Shown one piece after another: positions 9,117 to 19,320 of a stretch of 64,000 nucleotides of DNA. The stretch spans positions 62,001 to 126,000 of the forward strand of contig JAJDYY010000006.1 in the NCBI GenBank assembly GCA_022824965.1, written 5' to 3'. Both the position numbers and the translations under genes were made by a program. Under the pieces are notes generated by a model. That model saw only the letters and a program-made list of their open reading frames with translations. It was not told the origin of the DNA and did not search any database. This DNA comes from Gammaproteobacteria bacterium (GTDB lineage Bacteria; Pseudomonadota; Gammaproteobacteria; UBA4575). Positions within the stretch are counted from its first letter, which is position 1. Each line of letters begins with the position of its first letter.

Positions 9117-10145
9117 ATGCTTGAGTTCATTTCAGAGTACGGATTGTTTTTAACCAAGGTGCTGACCATCCTGGTCTTCGTATGGATCGTCATCAGCCTG
9201 CTGTCTTCCCTGTCGAGGAAGTCACGTGCGGTGGACCACCTGGAAATCACGCACCTGAACAAGAAATACGAATCCATGACGGACACCCTGCTGCACTCCC
9301 TGCTGCCCAAAAAAGAGTTCAGGAAAATGCGAAAACAGGGCAAAAAGGAAGCGCGCCAGGAAAAAAAGAAGATGTCTTCCGAAGCCCGCAAACGCATCTT
9401 CGTGCTGAACTTTCTGGGCAATATCAAGGCCACGGCGGTGCGCCATTTGCGCAAGGAAGTCACCGCAATCCTGTCCGTGGCAACCAGCCGGGATGAGGTG
9501 CTGGTCTGTCTGGAGAACACCGGCGGCCTGGTGCATGAACACGGATTTGCCGCATCCCAGTTGCTGCGCATCAAGCAGAAGGAGATTCCCCTCACCGTGT
9601 CCATCGACAAGGTGGCTGCAAGCGGGGGCTACATGATGGCCTGTGTTGCCGACAAGATCATCGCGGCCCCGTTTGCCGTGGTCGGTTCAATCGGCGTACT
9701 GGCACAAATACCGAACTTCAACCGCATGCTCGACAAGCACGGTGTCGATTTCGAACTCATGAAGGCCGGCGAACTGAAGCGTACCCTGACCATGTTCGGC
9801 AAAAATACCCAGGAGGACCGCGAACATTTCAATCGACAGCTCGAGGACACGCACGCCCTGTTCAAGGAGTTTGTCAAGGACCAGCGCCCCGGGCTTGAGA
9901 TCGACAAGGTGTCCACCGGAGAGCACTGGCTTGCGAGCCGAGCCCTTGATCTCAATCTGGTGGATACCTTGATTACCAGCGATGACTACCTGCTGCAGGC
10001 CAGCCGCGAAGCGGATATTTTCGAGGTTACCTACCAGATGCCCAAGACGCTCAGCGAGCGGATCGCGGCGACAGTCCACGCCAGCACCGAGAAGATATTT
10101 TTTTCCTGGTGGCAAAAAGCACAGGATTCGAGGTTCATGGCCTGA
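9117..10145 (+). CDS. sohB: SohB, inner-membrane S49 family serine protease
   Basis: SohB is a signal-peptide-peptidase-like protease anchored in the inner membrane. The 342-residue product has an N-terminal helix at about 10-31, a strongly basic segment at 65-92, then the S49 protease fold with the nucleophile Ser169 in KVAASGGYMMA and the general-base Lys221 in AGELKRTLT, giving the Ser-Lys dyad of the family. VVGSIGVLAQIPN matches the conserved core. It is paired with the RibD-like gene and converges on amiC. Confidence 0.9.
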   Translation: MLEFISEYGLFLTKVLTILVFVWIVISLLSSLSRKSRAVDHLEITHLNKKYESMTDTLLHSLLPKKEFRKMRKQGKKEARQEKKKMSSEARKRIFVLNFLGNIKATAVRHLRKEVTAILSVATSRDEVLVCLENTGGLVHEHGFAASQLLRIKQKEIPLTVSIDKVAASGGYMMACVADKIIAAPFAVVGSIGVLAQIPNFNRMLDKHGVDFELMKAGELKRTLTMFGKNTQEDREHFNRQLEDTHALFKEFVKDQRPGLEIDKVSTGEHWLASRALDLNLVDTLITSDDYLLQASREADIFEVTYQMPKTLSERIAATVHASTEKIFFSWWQKAQDSRFMA

Positions 10146-10164
10146 CCGCGGGGGCTTCTCCGCA

Positions 10165-10186
10165 GAACCTGATGCAGATCAGGTTC
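10165..10186. terminator. Inverted repeat between convergent sohB and amiC
   Basis: A perfect 9-bp inverted repeat, GAACCTGAT / ATCAGGTTC, with a 4-base loop, lies just after sohB and overlaps the last codons of amiC. There is no long T-run on either side, so a terminator role is an inference from position between convergent genes. Confidence 0.45.
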
Positions 10187-11561
10187 CGGTGGATGCCGGT
10201 ATTTTCAGCACCTGCCCGACACGGATCTTGTCCGACTTGAGGGCATTGGCCCTGCGCAGTTCGCCGACGCCGACCTGGTAGTAATTGGCGATCGCAGACA
10301 GGGTCTCCCCTCTTCGGATCACATGTCTGCCGGCACTGCCCGATGAAGCCAGCAGCATGTCACTTTGGGCGTGGTCCTTCAGGTACCTCCGGATCCCTTT
10401 CAGAATCGCCACCGCAAGCTTTTGCTGGTGGGCGTGTGTCCTCAGACGCTGCTCTTCCTGGGGGTTGGAAATGAAGGCGGTTTCCACCAGCACGGACGGG
10501 ATGTCGGGCGATTTCAACACGGCGAATCCGGCCTGTTCCACGCGCTTGTGCAACAGATTGCCGATCGCCCCCAGTTCGTAGAGTATATCCTCGGCCAGAT
10601 CAATGCTGGCATCAATGGTGGCCGTCTGGGACAAATCGACCAGCACCGACTTGAGCACCTTGTCCTTGTCGTCCAGACTGACCCCGCCGATCTTGTCCAC
10701 CGCATTTTCACGTTGCGCCAGAATACGGGCCGCCTCGCTGGTAGCACCGCGCTGGGACAGCACGTACACGGATGAACCCTTTGCACTGCGGTTCACCGAG
10801 GCATCCGCGTGGATGGAAATGAACAGGTCGGCGTTGAGCCGGCTTGCCTTGCTGATCCGGGTCCGCAAGGGTACGTAGGTGTCACGGTTGCGGATCATCA
10901 CGGCGCGCATGCCCCGTTCCTTGTCAATCAGTTTCTTGAGCCGTTTCGCAATGGACAGCACGATGGCCTTCTCGTGTGTACCACGACGCCCGACCGCCCC
11001 GGGGTCCTTGCCGCCGTGCCCGGCATCGATGGCGATGATGGCATCGCGCTTCCCGCGCGAAGTAGCCGGCATGGCGAGTACGGGCTTGGCACTCGGTTGT
11101 TTGACTTTCGAGGACAGGTCAAGCACCAGGCGGTGTCCTTTCCCGTTGGCAGGGGCGAGCAGCCAGCTTTTCGGTGCCACCGCGGCATGCAGGTCCAGCA
11201 CCACGCGCAGTTGTTGCGGTGACTTTTGCGCATAGCGCAGGCTTTTCAGCAGGGTGCTTTTGGCCTTGATGGAACTGAGCTTGCCATTCGCGCTGCACCG
11301 GTCGATGTCCAGGACCACCCGGTGCGGGTTCGACAGGACAAAGACTTTGTGTTTGGCAGGAGACGTCAGGTCAAACACGATGCGCGTGCTGTCACCGCGA
11401 TCCGCAATTCGGACATCCTTGATTTTGGAGACCCCGGCTGTCGAAAGAGCCGGGAACAGGAACAGCAGCAGCAGGGCACAGATCCCGGAGCGGCGCACAC
11501 CTGCACCGGACCCGACCGAGCACAAAACCCTTCCTGTCTGACGTCGCACTGAGAAATACAA
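10179..11561 (-). CDS. amiC: N-acetylmuramoyl-L-alanine amidase (AmiB/AmiC type) with AMIN and LysM domains
   Basis: Periplasmic amidase that cuts the peptide stem from peptidoglycan during daughter-cell separation. The 460-residue protein has an N-terminal signal segment (hydrophobic core ICALLLLFLFPALSTAG), an AMIN domain at about 45-145, a zinc-dependent Amidase_3 domain starting IAIDAGHGGKDPGA with the second ligand Glu in RGTHEKAI, SIHADAS, and VLVETAFISNPQEE, and a C-terminal LysM domain (RRGETLSAIANYYQVG to VGQVLKIP). The start may lie some codons further in. It follows tsaE by about 105 bp, the usual tsaE-ami order. Confidence 0.9.
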   Translation of the reverse strand: MYFSVRRQTGRVLCSVGSGAGVRRSGICALLLLFLFPALSTAGVSKIKDVRIADRGDSTRIVFDLTSPAKHKVFVLSNPHRVVLDIDRCSANGKLSSIKAKSTLLKSLRYAQKSPQQLRVVLDLHAAVAPKSWLLAPANGKGHRLVLDLSSKVKQPSAKPVLAMPATSRGKRDAIIAIDAGHGGKDPGAVGRRGTHEKAIVLSIAKRLKKLIDKERGMRAVMIRNRDTYVPLRTRISKASRLNADLFISIHADASVNRSAKGSSVYVLSQRGATSEAARILAQRENAVDKIGGVSLDDKDKVLKSVLVDLSQTATIDASIDLAEDILYELGAIGNLLHKRVEQAGFAVLKSPDIPSVLVETAFISNPQEEQRLRTHAHQQKLAVAILKGIRRYLKDHAQSDMLLASSGSAGRHVIRRGETLSAIANYYQVGVGELRRANALKSDKIRVGQVLKIPASTGT

Positions 11562-11666
11562 CCCTGGTTATAAAACCATGGGGAAAGTTTGGCAAAGATT
11601 TGGCGTGACTACAAGTGATTTTTATAATGGAATTATTGGCATAGCTTCCTAAGTTAGAGTCTTGTC

Positions 11667-12110
11667 TTATAACAGCCGGGTAACTGAGCGACCCTTCTCC
11701 GACCTGCCGTGCAGGTCAACCTGGCGCCCTTCCCCGGCATGCCGGAAGGCCAGCTCGATGTCGGCCTTCGGAATCGCGCCTTCGCCGCGCTCCGGCCACT
11801 CGATCAGGCAGATGGAATCGGCCTCTCCCGATGCATCCCGAATGCCGATGAATTCGAGTTCGCCGGGATCTCGTATCCGGTACAGGTCAAAATGAAAAAG
11901 CATCATATTTTCAATGATATAGCTTTCCTGAAGGGAAAACGTCGGGCTTTTTACCCGGCCTGAATGCCCCAGGGCGCGAATAAAGCCTCGTGCGAAGGTG
12001 GTCTTGCCTGCACCGAGATCGCCTCGCAGGTACAAGACCAGCGGCGCCTGGCACAGGCGAGCCACGCTGGCACCCAGCTCAAGCGTTGATGTGTCATCTT
12101 CGAGGTACAT
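11667..12110 (-). CDS. tsaE: TsaE, tRNA threonylcarbamoyladenosine synthesis ATPase
   Basis: TsaE works with TsaB and TsaD to put the threonylcarbamoyl group on A37 of ANN-reading tRNAs. The 147-residue protein has the Walker A sequence RGDLGAGKTTFARGF at about 29-43, VKSPTFSLQESY, the HFDLYRIRDPGELEFIG block and ICLIEWPERG, all family hallmarks. It begins 5 bp after nnr stops, the conserved nnr-tsaE-ami order. Length is normal. Confidence 0.93.
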   Translation of the reverse strand: MYLEDDTSTLELGASVARLCQAPLVLYLRGDLGAGKTTFARGFIRALGHSGRVKSPTFSLQESYIIENMMLFHFDLYRIRDPGELEFIGIRDASGEADSICLIEWPERGEGAIPKADIELAFRHAGEGRQVDLHGRSEKGRSVTRLL

Positions 12111-12115
12111 CTCGA

Positions 12116-13603
12116 TCAGTCACGGTCCGCATTGACCAGCGAGCGCAGCGGCGAAAACAAATCGCTGGCCAGCAGGCCGCGCTGACCGTCAAGTGCAGCC
12201 ATGTCCGCACTTCGTGCATGCAACTGCACGCCATAGCGTGCGGCATCGTACAGCTCCAGCCCCTGTGCGAGAAGTCCGGCAATAATGCCTGTCAGCACGT
12301 CCCCCATGCCGCCCGAAGCCATGCCGGGGTTCCCTGCCGAACACACGGACACCTGCTCCTGTGCGGCCACCAGCGTACCGCAGCCCTTCAGGACGCACAC
12401 CCCCCCATACTGTTCCTGCAACGCCCGTGCCCGTTCCAATCGATGCTGCTGGATTTCCCGGGTGGTCGTCTTCAGCAGCCGGGCCGCCTCCCCCGGGTGC
12501 GGTGTCAGTACCCAGGATTCCTTTTGTACCGGGTCAAGGGCAAGCAAATTCAGTGCATCGGCATCGACGACGGTCGGAAGATCCAGTTCCAGGACCTTCG
12601 AGAGCAAATCCCTGGCCCATGGGTCCTGTCCAAGCCCGGGTCCGATGGCCAAGACCGTGGCACGGCGTATCAACGGTTCCAGTTCTTTGCTGTTGCGCAC
12701 GCCGTGCGCCATCACCTCGGGGCAGGCAGCGCTGATCTGGCCTGCGTGTTGGGGCACCGTGGCTACCGATACCAGCCCGCTGCCGGCCCGTGCGGCGGCC
12801 TGGGCCGCCAGTGTCACCGATCCTGCCATGCCCGCATTGCCCCCGACCAGGAGCACGTGGCCGAAATCGCCCTTGTGGGCGTCCGGGGCCCGCATGCCGA
12901 GCAGTGAATGCAGACCGTCCAGGCTCACTCGATGGCAGCAAGCCGAAATGGCGCGGGACACCTCATCCGGGATCTGCAGGCCGTCGAAATACAGGCTGCC
13001 GGCATGACGGCATCCGGCCCCGGTCATCAGGCCCAGCTTCATGCCCACGAAGGTCATGGTGGCCCTTGCTGACACGGTTTCTCCAAGGGCCACGCCCCGG
13101 TCAGCATCGAGCCCCGAGGGAACATCCACACTCAGGATCGGTGCAGGGTGTGCGTTCATGGCCTGGATCAGAACGGCAAACTCCCCTTCAACGGCCCGGG
13201 TCAGCCCAGAACCCAGCAAGGCATCAATAATGAGATCGCATTCCGGCAGTCCCTGCTGTGCGTCAAAGGCAATGCACTGACCCCCGTGTTCCAGGTATTC
13301 GTCGCGGGCACGAGCCGCATCGCCCGAGAGCCGGGAGTGATCTCCGGACTGCAGGACATGGACCTGCATCCCGGCCGAGCGGGCCAGGCGGGCAATGACA
13401 TAGCCGTCTCCGCCATTGTTCCCGGGCCCGGCCACTACCACAACCTCCCTGGCGTTGGGCCAGGTGGTCCGGAACAGTTCAAAGGCGGCCTTTCCCGCCC
13501 GCTGCATCAGCGTATAGCCGGGGATATCGCATTTCCCGATAGCCATCCGGTCCATTTCACGAACCTGCTCGACCAGAAAAATATGTTCAGGGATGGAAGA
13601 CAT
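12116..13603 (-). CDS. nnr: Nnr, bifunctional NAD(P)HX epimerase / dehydratase
   Basis: Repairs hydrated NAD(P)H: the N-terminal YjeF_N domain epimerises NAD(P)HX and the C-terminal YjeF_C carbohydrate-kinase-like domain dehydrates it with ADP or ATP. The 495-residue protein shows VVVVAGPGNNGGDGYVIAR near 55-73, the DALLGSGLTR and SVDVPSGLDAD blocks, then in the second half VLLVGGNAGMAGSVTLAAQA, VLAIGPGLGQ, VVDADALNLLA, LTPHPGEAARLL and GNPGMASGGMGDVLTGIIAG. Divergent from queG with a very short promoter gap. Confidence 0.95.
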   Translation of the reverse strand: MSSIPEHIFLVEQVREMDRMAIGKCDIPGYTLMQRAGKAAFELFRTTWPNAREVVVVAGPGNNGGDGYVIARLARSAGMQVHVLQSGDHSRLSGDAARARDEYLEHGGQCIAFDAQQGLPECDLIIDALLGSGLTRAVEGEFAVLIQAMNAHPAPILSVDVPSGLDADRGVALGETVSARATMTFVGMKLGLMTGAGCRHAGSLYFDGLQIPDEVSRAISACCHRVSLDGLHSLLGMRAPDAHKGDFGHVLLVGGNAGMAGSVTLAAQAAARAGSGLVSVATVPQHAGQISAACPEVMAHGVRNSKELEPLIRRATVLAIGPGLGQDPWARDLLSKVLELDLPTVVDADALNLLALDPVQKESWVLTPHPGEAARLLKTTTREIQQHRLERARALQEQYGGVCVLKGCGTLVAAQEQVSVCSAGNPGMASGGMGDVLTGIIAGLLAQGLELYDAARYGVQLHARSADMAALDGQRGLLASDLFSPLRSLVNADRD

Positions 13604-13662
13604 CGGTAAATTATACGTAATTCACGATGTCCACGATCATGGCAGATGAAGTTGAGTCCTGC

Positions 13663-14727
<1,065 letters not shown>

Positions 14728-14778
14728 GGCCGGGCACACCGGTCTCGAAACAGGATTCAGGACACCGTTTACAGTAAT

Positions 14779-16356
14779 TCAGGCATGTCGCCTGTAGAAC
14801 TCCAGCAGCGCGCCCGTTGCGGCGTCGAGGTCCTGTACCGAACCCTGGGCCCGCAGGTTCTCGAGCAGGTTTGCGGCGAGGTGTTTCCCCAGCTCGACAC
14901 CAGGTTGGTCAAATGAATTGATGTCCAGGACGATCCCCTCGACGAACACCCTGTGTTCATACAGCGCGAGCAACTGCCCCAGGCTGTGCGGGGTAAGCTC
15001 CTTGATCAAAATCGTGTGGCTGGTGCGATTTCCGGGAAATACCCGGTGCTCGGCATGTGGGCTCCGGTCCCGGGCCTGTACCTCTTCCAGGGTCTGACCA
15101 CACATCAGCGCCCGGGCCTGGGCGAGCATGTTGGAGAGCAGCAGCTCATGCTGTTCGCGGTGGCTGTGCCCGGCTCGCACAACGCCGATGAATTCGCAGT
15201 GCAGCGCAGGGCTTCCCTGATGCAGATACTGGAAAAACCCGTGCTGGGCGTTCGTGCCCACCTCCCCGAAAATGATCGCCGAACCCGGCACATCGAGCGC
15301 ACCTCCTGCCCGGTCCACGCATTTGCCGTTGCTTTCCATTCCCAGTTGCTGCAAATACCCCGGCAGGTAGCGCAAGCGCGTATCGTACGGCAGGATCACC
15401 TTCGCGACTGTGCTCATGAAATGCCGGCTCCACAGATCCAGCAGGGCAAGCAGCAGCGGCACATTCTGCTTGGCAGGTGCCGTCCTGAAGTGGTGATCCA
15501 TCTCTTCGGCGCCCCGCAGAAGTTCGCGGAATGCGGGCATGCCGAGGTAGAGCACGATGCAAAGCCCTGCGGCCGACCAGACGGAAAAACGCCCTCCCAC
15601 CGAATCCCATACGGGGAGAACCTGGGACTCGGGAACCCCCCATGCGGTTGCCCGTTCGGGCCTGGAGGTCACGGCAACAAAATGCCGTGCGATGCTTTTC
15701 TCTGCCCGGTCACCCTGCAGAATCCAGTTTTTCGCGACCTGCGCATTGGCCAGGGTTTCCGGTGTCGCAAAGCCTTTCGATGCGATGATGAAGAGCGTAC
15801 GGTTCGCATCCAGCCCCCTCAGTACCCGGTCGATTTCAGTGGCGTCCGCATTGGCTACGAAATGCATGTCCAGGCCGAACCGCGCCTCGTCGCTGAATGC
15901 ATCGCATACCAGCCTGGGACCCAGCTGGGAGCCTCCCGTGCCCAGATGGACCACATCCGAGAAGCCCTGCTCGCGGATCTTCCCGGCAAGTGCCTCCATG
16001 CGTCCCAATATCTGGTTTTGTGACATTCCCGGCTCCGTCGAGGCGGAACCTGCAGCGCGCAGGGCGGTGTGCTGTACGGCGCGGTCCTCCGTCAGGTTGA
16101 TGCGCTCGCCGGCAAACATCTTGTCCCGCCAGGACTCGACTTCGCATTCCGAGGCAAGGGCGAGCAACTGGTCCACGGTCCTTTCGCAGATACGGTTTCT
16201 GGAAAAATCAAACAGGAAATGCCCGAGTTCGCGTGAAAACGTCTCAAAGCGCTTTGGGTCCCGGGCAAACCATTCACGCAGGGTGCGTTTTTCGATTTCC
16301 TGCGCATGGCTGCGAAGAGCCTGGTAGGCGGCCAGTTCTGCAAGCGGTCTACGCAT
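14779..16356 (-). CDS. pgi: Pgi, glucose-6-phosphate isomerase
   Basis: Interconverts glucose 6-phosphate and fructose 6-phosphate. The 525-residue protein shows VVHLGTGGSQLGPRLV, FIIASKGFATPETLANA, WDSVGGRFSVWSAAGL, the catalytic-site ESNGKCVDRAG segment and VFGEVGTNAQHGFFQYLHQG-like IFGEVGTNAQHGFFQYLHQG, then EHRVFVEGIVLDINSFDQPGVELGK (start EHRVFVEGIVLDINSFDQPG). These are the expected signature patterns in order. It is slightly shorter than the 549-residue E. coli enzyme. About 90 bp separates it from panC upstream. Confidence 0.95.
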   Translation of the reverse strand: MRRPLAELAAYQALRSHAQEIEKRTLREWFARDPKRFETFSRELGHFLFDFSRNRICERTVDQLLALASECEVESWRDKMFAGERINLTEDRAVQHTALRAAGSASTEPGMSQNQILGRMEALAGKIREQGFSDVVHLGTGGSQLGPRLVCDAFSDEARFGLDMHFVANADATEIDRVLRGLDANRTLFIIASKGFATPETLANAQVAKNWILQGDRAEKSIARHFVAVTSRPERATAWGVPESQVLPVWDSVGGRFSVWSAAGLCIVLYLGMPAFRELLRGAEEMDHHFRTAPAKQNVPLLLALLDLWSRHFMSTVAKVILPYDTRLRYLPGYLQQLGMESNGKCVDRAGGALDVPGSAIIFGEVGTNAQHGFFQYLHQGSPALHCEFIGVVRAGHSHREQHELLLSNMLAQARALMCGQTLEEVQARDRSPHAEHRVFPGNRTSHTILIKELTPHSLGQLLALYEHRVFVEGIVLDINSFDQPGVELGKHLAANLLENLRAQGSVQDLDAATGALLEFYRRHA

Positions 16357-16449
16357 GACCTTCGCTGCAACGCGCCCGGTGCATCATGCCCTGGAGCACG
16401 GAGTCCCACCGTACAGGGCAGCCTGCAAACAGGAAGGGATGCGGCTCAT

Positions 16450-17301
16450 TCAACCCGTTTGCAGGAGCATGTTGTCGATCAGGCGCGCCTTGCCAAGCCA
16501 GGCGGCCGCCAGAATGGCCATGTGGCTGGCTTCGTACGCGGCGCTTTCGAGTGTCTCGGCATCCCGGATGGCCACGTAATCCGGGCGGAAACCTGCCCGT
16601 TGCAATCGCTCAGCGGCCTGGGATTCCATCAGTGAAAATGTGCGCTGACCGCCTTTGATCCGATCACCCACACGGACCAGCTCGGCATGCAGTTGCGGGG
16701 CGATCGCACGCTCTTGTGGATTCAGGTAGGCATTGCGCGAACTGAATGCCAGACCGTCAGATTCGCGCTGGGTCGCCACCGGCTCAATCCGTATCGCCAG
16801 CCCCAGGTCCTTGACCAGCTGCTTGATGATGACCAGTTGCTGATAGTCCTTCTCGCCGAATACCGCCACATCGGGGTCTGTCATGTGAAACAGCCGGCTC
16901 ACCACCTCGGCTACCCCTTCGAAAAATCCCGGTCGAAACTCCCCGCACAGCTGCTGGTACAGCGGGCCCGCAGGCAGGCTTTCTTGAACACGGTGTCGCT
17001 CGGCATAGACCTCGTCGTGCTCCGGCATGAACACCAGGTCGGTATTCTCACGTTGCAGGGCCTCCAGGTCTTCATGGGGAGTTCTTGGGTAGGCGGCCAG
17101 GTCCTCGGGGCGGTCAAACTGCAGGCGGTTGACAAAAATGCTGCATACGATCTTGCTGCCGCAGCGGGCAGCATGCCGGACCAGCGCGAGGTGCCCGTCG
17201 TGCAGGTTTCCCATGGTGGGAACCAGCACAATGCGCTCACCCCGCGTCTTCCACGAAGAGATTTGCTGGCGCAAATCAGCTACTGTCGCAACGGTTCGCA
17301 T
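16450..17301 (-). CDS. panC: PanC, pantothenate synthetase
   Basis: Condenses pantoate and beta-alanine using ATP, the last step of pantothenate synthesis. The start MRTVATVADLRQQI at 17301 gives 283 residues, the usual length; the longer frame running into panB has no family similarity. It contains VPTMGNLHDGHLALVRHA (HxGH-like ATP site), FVNRLQFDRPEDLAAYPRT (normally FVNPxQF; Arg replaces Pro here), FGEKDYQQLVIIKQLV and GLAFSSRNAYL. It lies 17 bp downstream of the panB stop, so panB and panC form an operon. Confidence 0.94.
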   Translation of the reverse strand: MRTVATVADLRQQISSWKTRGERIVLVPTMGNLHDGHLALVRHAARCGSKIVCSIFVNRLQFDRPEDLAAYPRTPHEDLEALQRENTDLVFMPEHDEVYAERHRVQESLPAGPLYQQLCGEFRPGFFEGVAEVVSRLFHMTDPDVAVFGEKDYQQLVIIKQLVKDLGLAIRIEPVATQRESDGLAFSSRNAYLNPQERAIAPQLHAELVRVGDRIKGGQRTFSLMESQAAERLQRAGFRPDYVAIRDAETLESAAYEASHMAILAAAWLGKARLIDNMLLQTG

Positions 17302-17318
17302 GGGCCGGTTGGGTACAG

Positions 17319-18122
17319 TCAGGATGTCGGCGGAAAACCGGAGCTTTTCACTGCATCCACGTAGGCACGGATCGCGGACGGAATATCCTCTGCATCGGCA
17401 AGAAAATCTTTTGCGAATTTCGGCGTGACCCCCTGGGTGACGCCCAGCACGTCGTGGAGCACCAGGATCTGCCCGTCGCAAGCCTGTCCGGCGCCGATGC
17501 CGATGACGGGGATCGAGCTCTGGCTCGTGATCCGCCGGGCCAGGGTGTCGGGAATGCATTCAAGCAACAACATGTCTGCGCCGGCGGCCTGCAGGCTTTC
17601 TGCACTTCTCAGCAGATCCTCAGAACTCTTTTCATCGTTACCCTGCAGGGAATACCCGCCAAGCTTGTGGATATACTGGGGACGCAACCCCAGGTGTGCA
17701 CACACGGGGATTCCGCATTCGCTCATCTCCTGCACGATGCTCGCCTGGCGGACCGAGGCTTCCAGTTTGACCATCTGCACGCCGCCTAGCTGGATCAGGT
17801 CTGTCGCATTGTCCAGAGCCTGTTCCACGCTGGTGTAGGTCATGAAAGGCATATCGGCGATCACGAAGGCGTGCCGGACTGTCGAAGTGACGCACTGGCT
17901 GTGGTAGATCATGTCGTCCATGGTCACGGATACGGTACTCTCGCGGCCCTGTATGACCATGCCCAGGGAATCGCCTACCAGGATCACATCGACTCCCGCC
18001 GCATCCAGCAGGGCAGCGAAACTTGCGTCATAGGCGGTCAGGCAGGCGATCTTTTCCGCTTGCGACTTCATTGCCTGCAAGTGCTTCAGGGTGATGCATT
18101 TCGCGTGATGATGAACGCTCAT
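17319..18122 (-). CDS. panB: PanB, 3-methyl-2-oxobutanoate hydroxymethyltransferase
   Basis: Makes ketopantoate from alpha-ketoisovalerate and methylene-tetrahydrofolate. The protein shows ACLTAYDASFAALLDAAGVD, VILVGDSLGMVIQG, FVIADMPFMTY, VQMVKLEAS, CAHLGLRPQYIHKLGGYSLQG (first part CAHLGLRPQY) and IGIGAGQACDGQILVLHD, including the metal-binding Asp and Glu residues. I start at the ATG at 18122 (MSVHHHAKC); a TTG eight codons upstream directly abuts the preceding stop but adds no conserved sequence. It sits between the deoxynucleoside kinase and panC on one strand. Confidence 0.94.
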   Translation of the reverse strand: MSVHHHAKCITLKHLQAMKSQAEKIACLTAYDASFAALLDAAGVDVILVGDSLGMVIQGRESTVSVTMDDMIYHSQCVTSTVRHAFVIADMPFMTYTSVEQALDNATDLIQLGGVQMVKLEASVRQASIVQEMSECGIPVCAHLGLRPQYIHKLGGYSLQGNDEKSSEDLLRSAESLQAAGADMLLLECIPDTLARRITSQSSIPVIGIGAGQACDGQILVLHDVLGVTQGVTPKFAKDFLADAEDIPSAIRAYVDAVKSSGFPPTS

Positions 18123-18146
18123 AGGGGGTGTCGGATAGTCTTGCAA

Positions 18147-18797
18147 TCAGCTGGCGAACGGCAGCGGGTTGAAATAACGCTTCCCCGCGGTAGGTGCCGT
18201 GATCTGCTGCAGCAACTGCTCATAGTCCTTTTCGCTGTTGATAAAATCGATTTCACTCGCGTTCACGATCAGACAGGGGGCGTCCGTATAGTTGTAGAAG
18301 AATTTTGCATAGGCTGCATTCAACTGCTCCAGGTAGGCGGCTCCGATCAGACGCTCATAGCCCCGCTTGCGTTTCCTGATCCGTTGCAGCAGGACTTCCA
18401 CCGGTGCCTGGAGGTACACCACCAGGTCCGGCTTGGGGGCATCGATTGTCAGATAGGAGTAGACCTGCTGGTACAGCTCATATTCGCTGGCATTGAGAGT
18501 GATCTGCGCAAACAGCTGGTCCTTTTCGATCAGGAAATCGGATACCCGGACCGGTGAGAAGATATCGGCCTGCCTGAATTCCTGCAACTGCTTGGTTCGT
18601 CGCAACAGGAAAAACAGTTGCGTTGACAGGGCCGCTTCCCTGGGATTCTGGTAGAACTGTTCGAGAAAGGGATTCTCATCCGCCTGCTCCAGCAGCAGGT
18701 ATGAGCCGAACTCGTCGCCGAGGCGCTGTGCCAGGCTGGTCTTGCCGACACCGATGGACCCTTCGATGACGATGTACTTAAGGTCGTGCTCCGACAT
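18147..18797 (-). CDS. Deoxynucleoside kinase (dAdo/dGuo kinase family)
   Basis: The 216-residue protein has the P-loop GSIGVGKTSLAQRL at about 13-26, the family EQADENPFLEQFY segment, the substrate-site SDFLIEKDQLFA, a LVVYLQAPVEVLLQRIRKR block and an arginine-rich lid (RIRKRKRGYE). This matches proteobacterial deoxynucleoside kinases that salvage deoxyadenosine, deoxyguanosine or deoxycytidine; substrate choice cannot be read from the sequence. It overlaps the folK stop by 20 bp, and the folK-kinase-panB order is common in proteobacteria. Confidence 0.85.
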   Translation of the reverse strand: MSEHDLKYIVIEGSIGVGKTSLAQRLGDEFGSYLLLEQADENPFLEQFYQNPREAALSTQLFFLLRRTKQLQEFRQADIFSPVRVSDFLIEKDQLFAQITLNASEYELYQQVYSYLTIDAPKPDLVVYLQAPVEVLLQRIRKRKRGYERLIGAAYLEQLNAAYAKFFYNYTDAPCLIVNASEIDFINSEKDYEQLLQQITAPTAGKRYFNPLPFAS

Positions 18798-19281
18798 CCG
18801 GGGTCGCTATCCTGGTTAACTGGTACTCGGGCAGCCGGTCGATCAATTCACGCAAGCTGCCCTTGCCGGGAATCATGAGGTCCTCCCCCATCTCCTGTAA
18901 AGGAATCAATACAAATTCCCGCTCGCTTATGCCGGGATGCGGTATCTGAAGTTCTTTCGTGTGCATCTGCAGGTCCCCGTAAAGCAGGATGTCGAGATCA
19001 AGCGTTCTCGGACCCCAGCGTTGTGCCGTACGCACACGCCGATGCTGCTGCTCAATTTCCTGCAGAGTAGCCAATAACTCCATAGGGTAGAGGTCCGTGG
19101 AAATCTTGGCAACCGCATTGACAAAATCGGGTTGCCCGGTCATCCCCATGGGCCGGCTCCGGTACAGGGCCGAACAGGCCAGCAACTCGATATCAGGCAA
19201 TTGGCGCAGGGTCTGCACGGCGCGCAGCACCTGGTTTTCAGGATCCCCCAGATTACTGCCTAGACCAATGTATGCCAGCAT
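18778..19281 (-). CDS. folK: FolK, 2-amino-4-hydroxy-6-hydroxymethyldihydropteridine pyrophosphokinase
   Basis: Transfers pyrophosphate from ATP to the pterin alcohol in folate synthesis. The 167-residue protein starts MLAYIGLGSNLGDPENQV and contains YRSRPMGMTGQPDFVNAVA, the catalytic RWGPRTLDLDILLYGD signature and IPHPGISEREFVLIPL. These are the diagnostic HPPK blocks. It lies between pcnB and the deoxynucleoside kinase; pcnB-folK-panB-panC is a well-known proteobacterial order. Confidence 0.95.
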   Translation of the reverse strand: MLAYIGLGSNLGDPENQVLRAVQTLRQLPDIELLACSALYRSRPMGMTGQPDFVNAVAKISTDLYPMELLATLQEIEQQHRRVRTAQRWGPRTLDLDILLYGDLQMHTKELQIPHPGISEREFVLIPLQEMGEDLMIPGKGSLRELIDRLPEYQLTRIATPDVGARP

Positions 19282-19320
19282 GGTGTCAACCTCCTGGCCG
19301 GTGTTTCAAACCGCGTATGC

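Noticed and set aside
14953..16023. 356-codon open frame opposite pgi
   Set aside because: Antisense shadow of an intact pgi gene.
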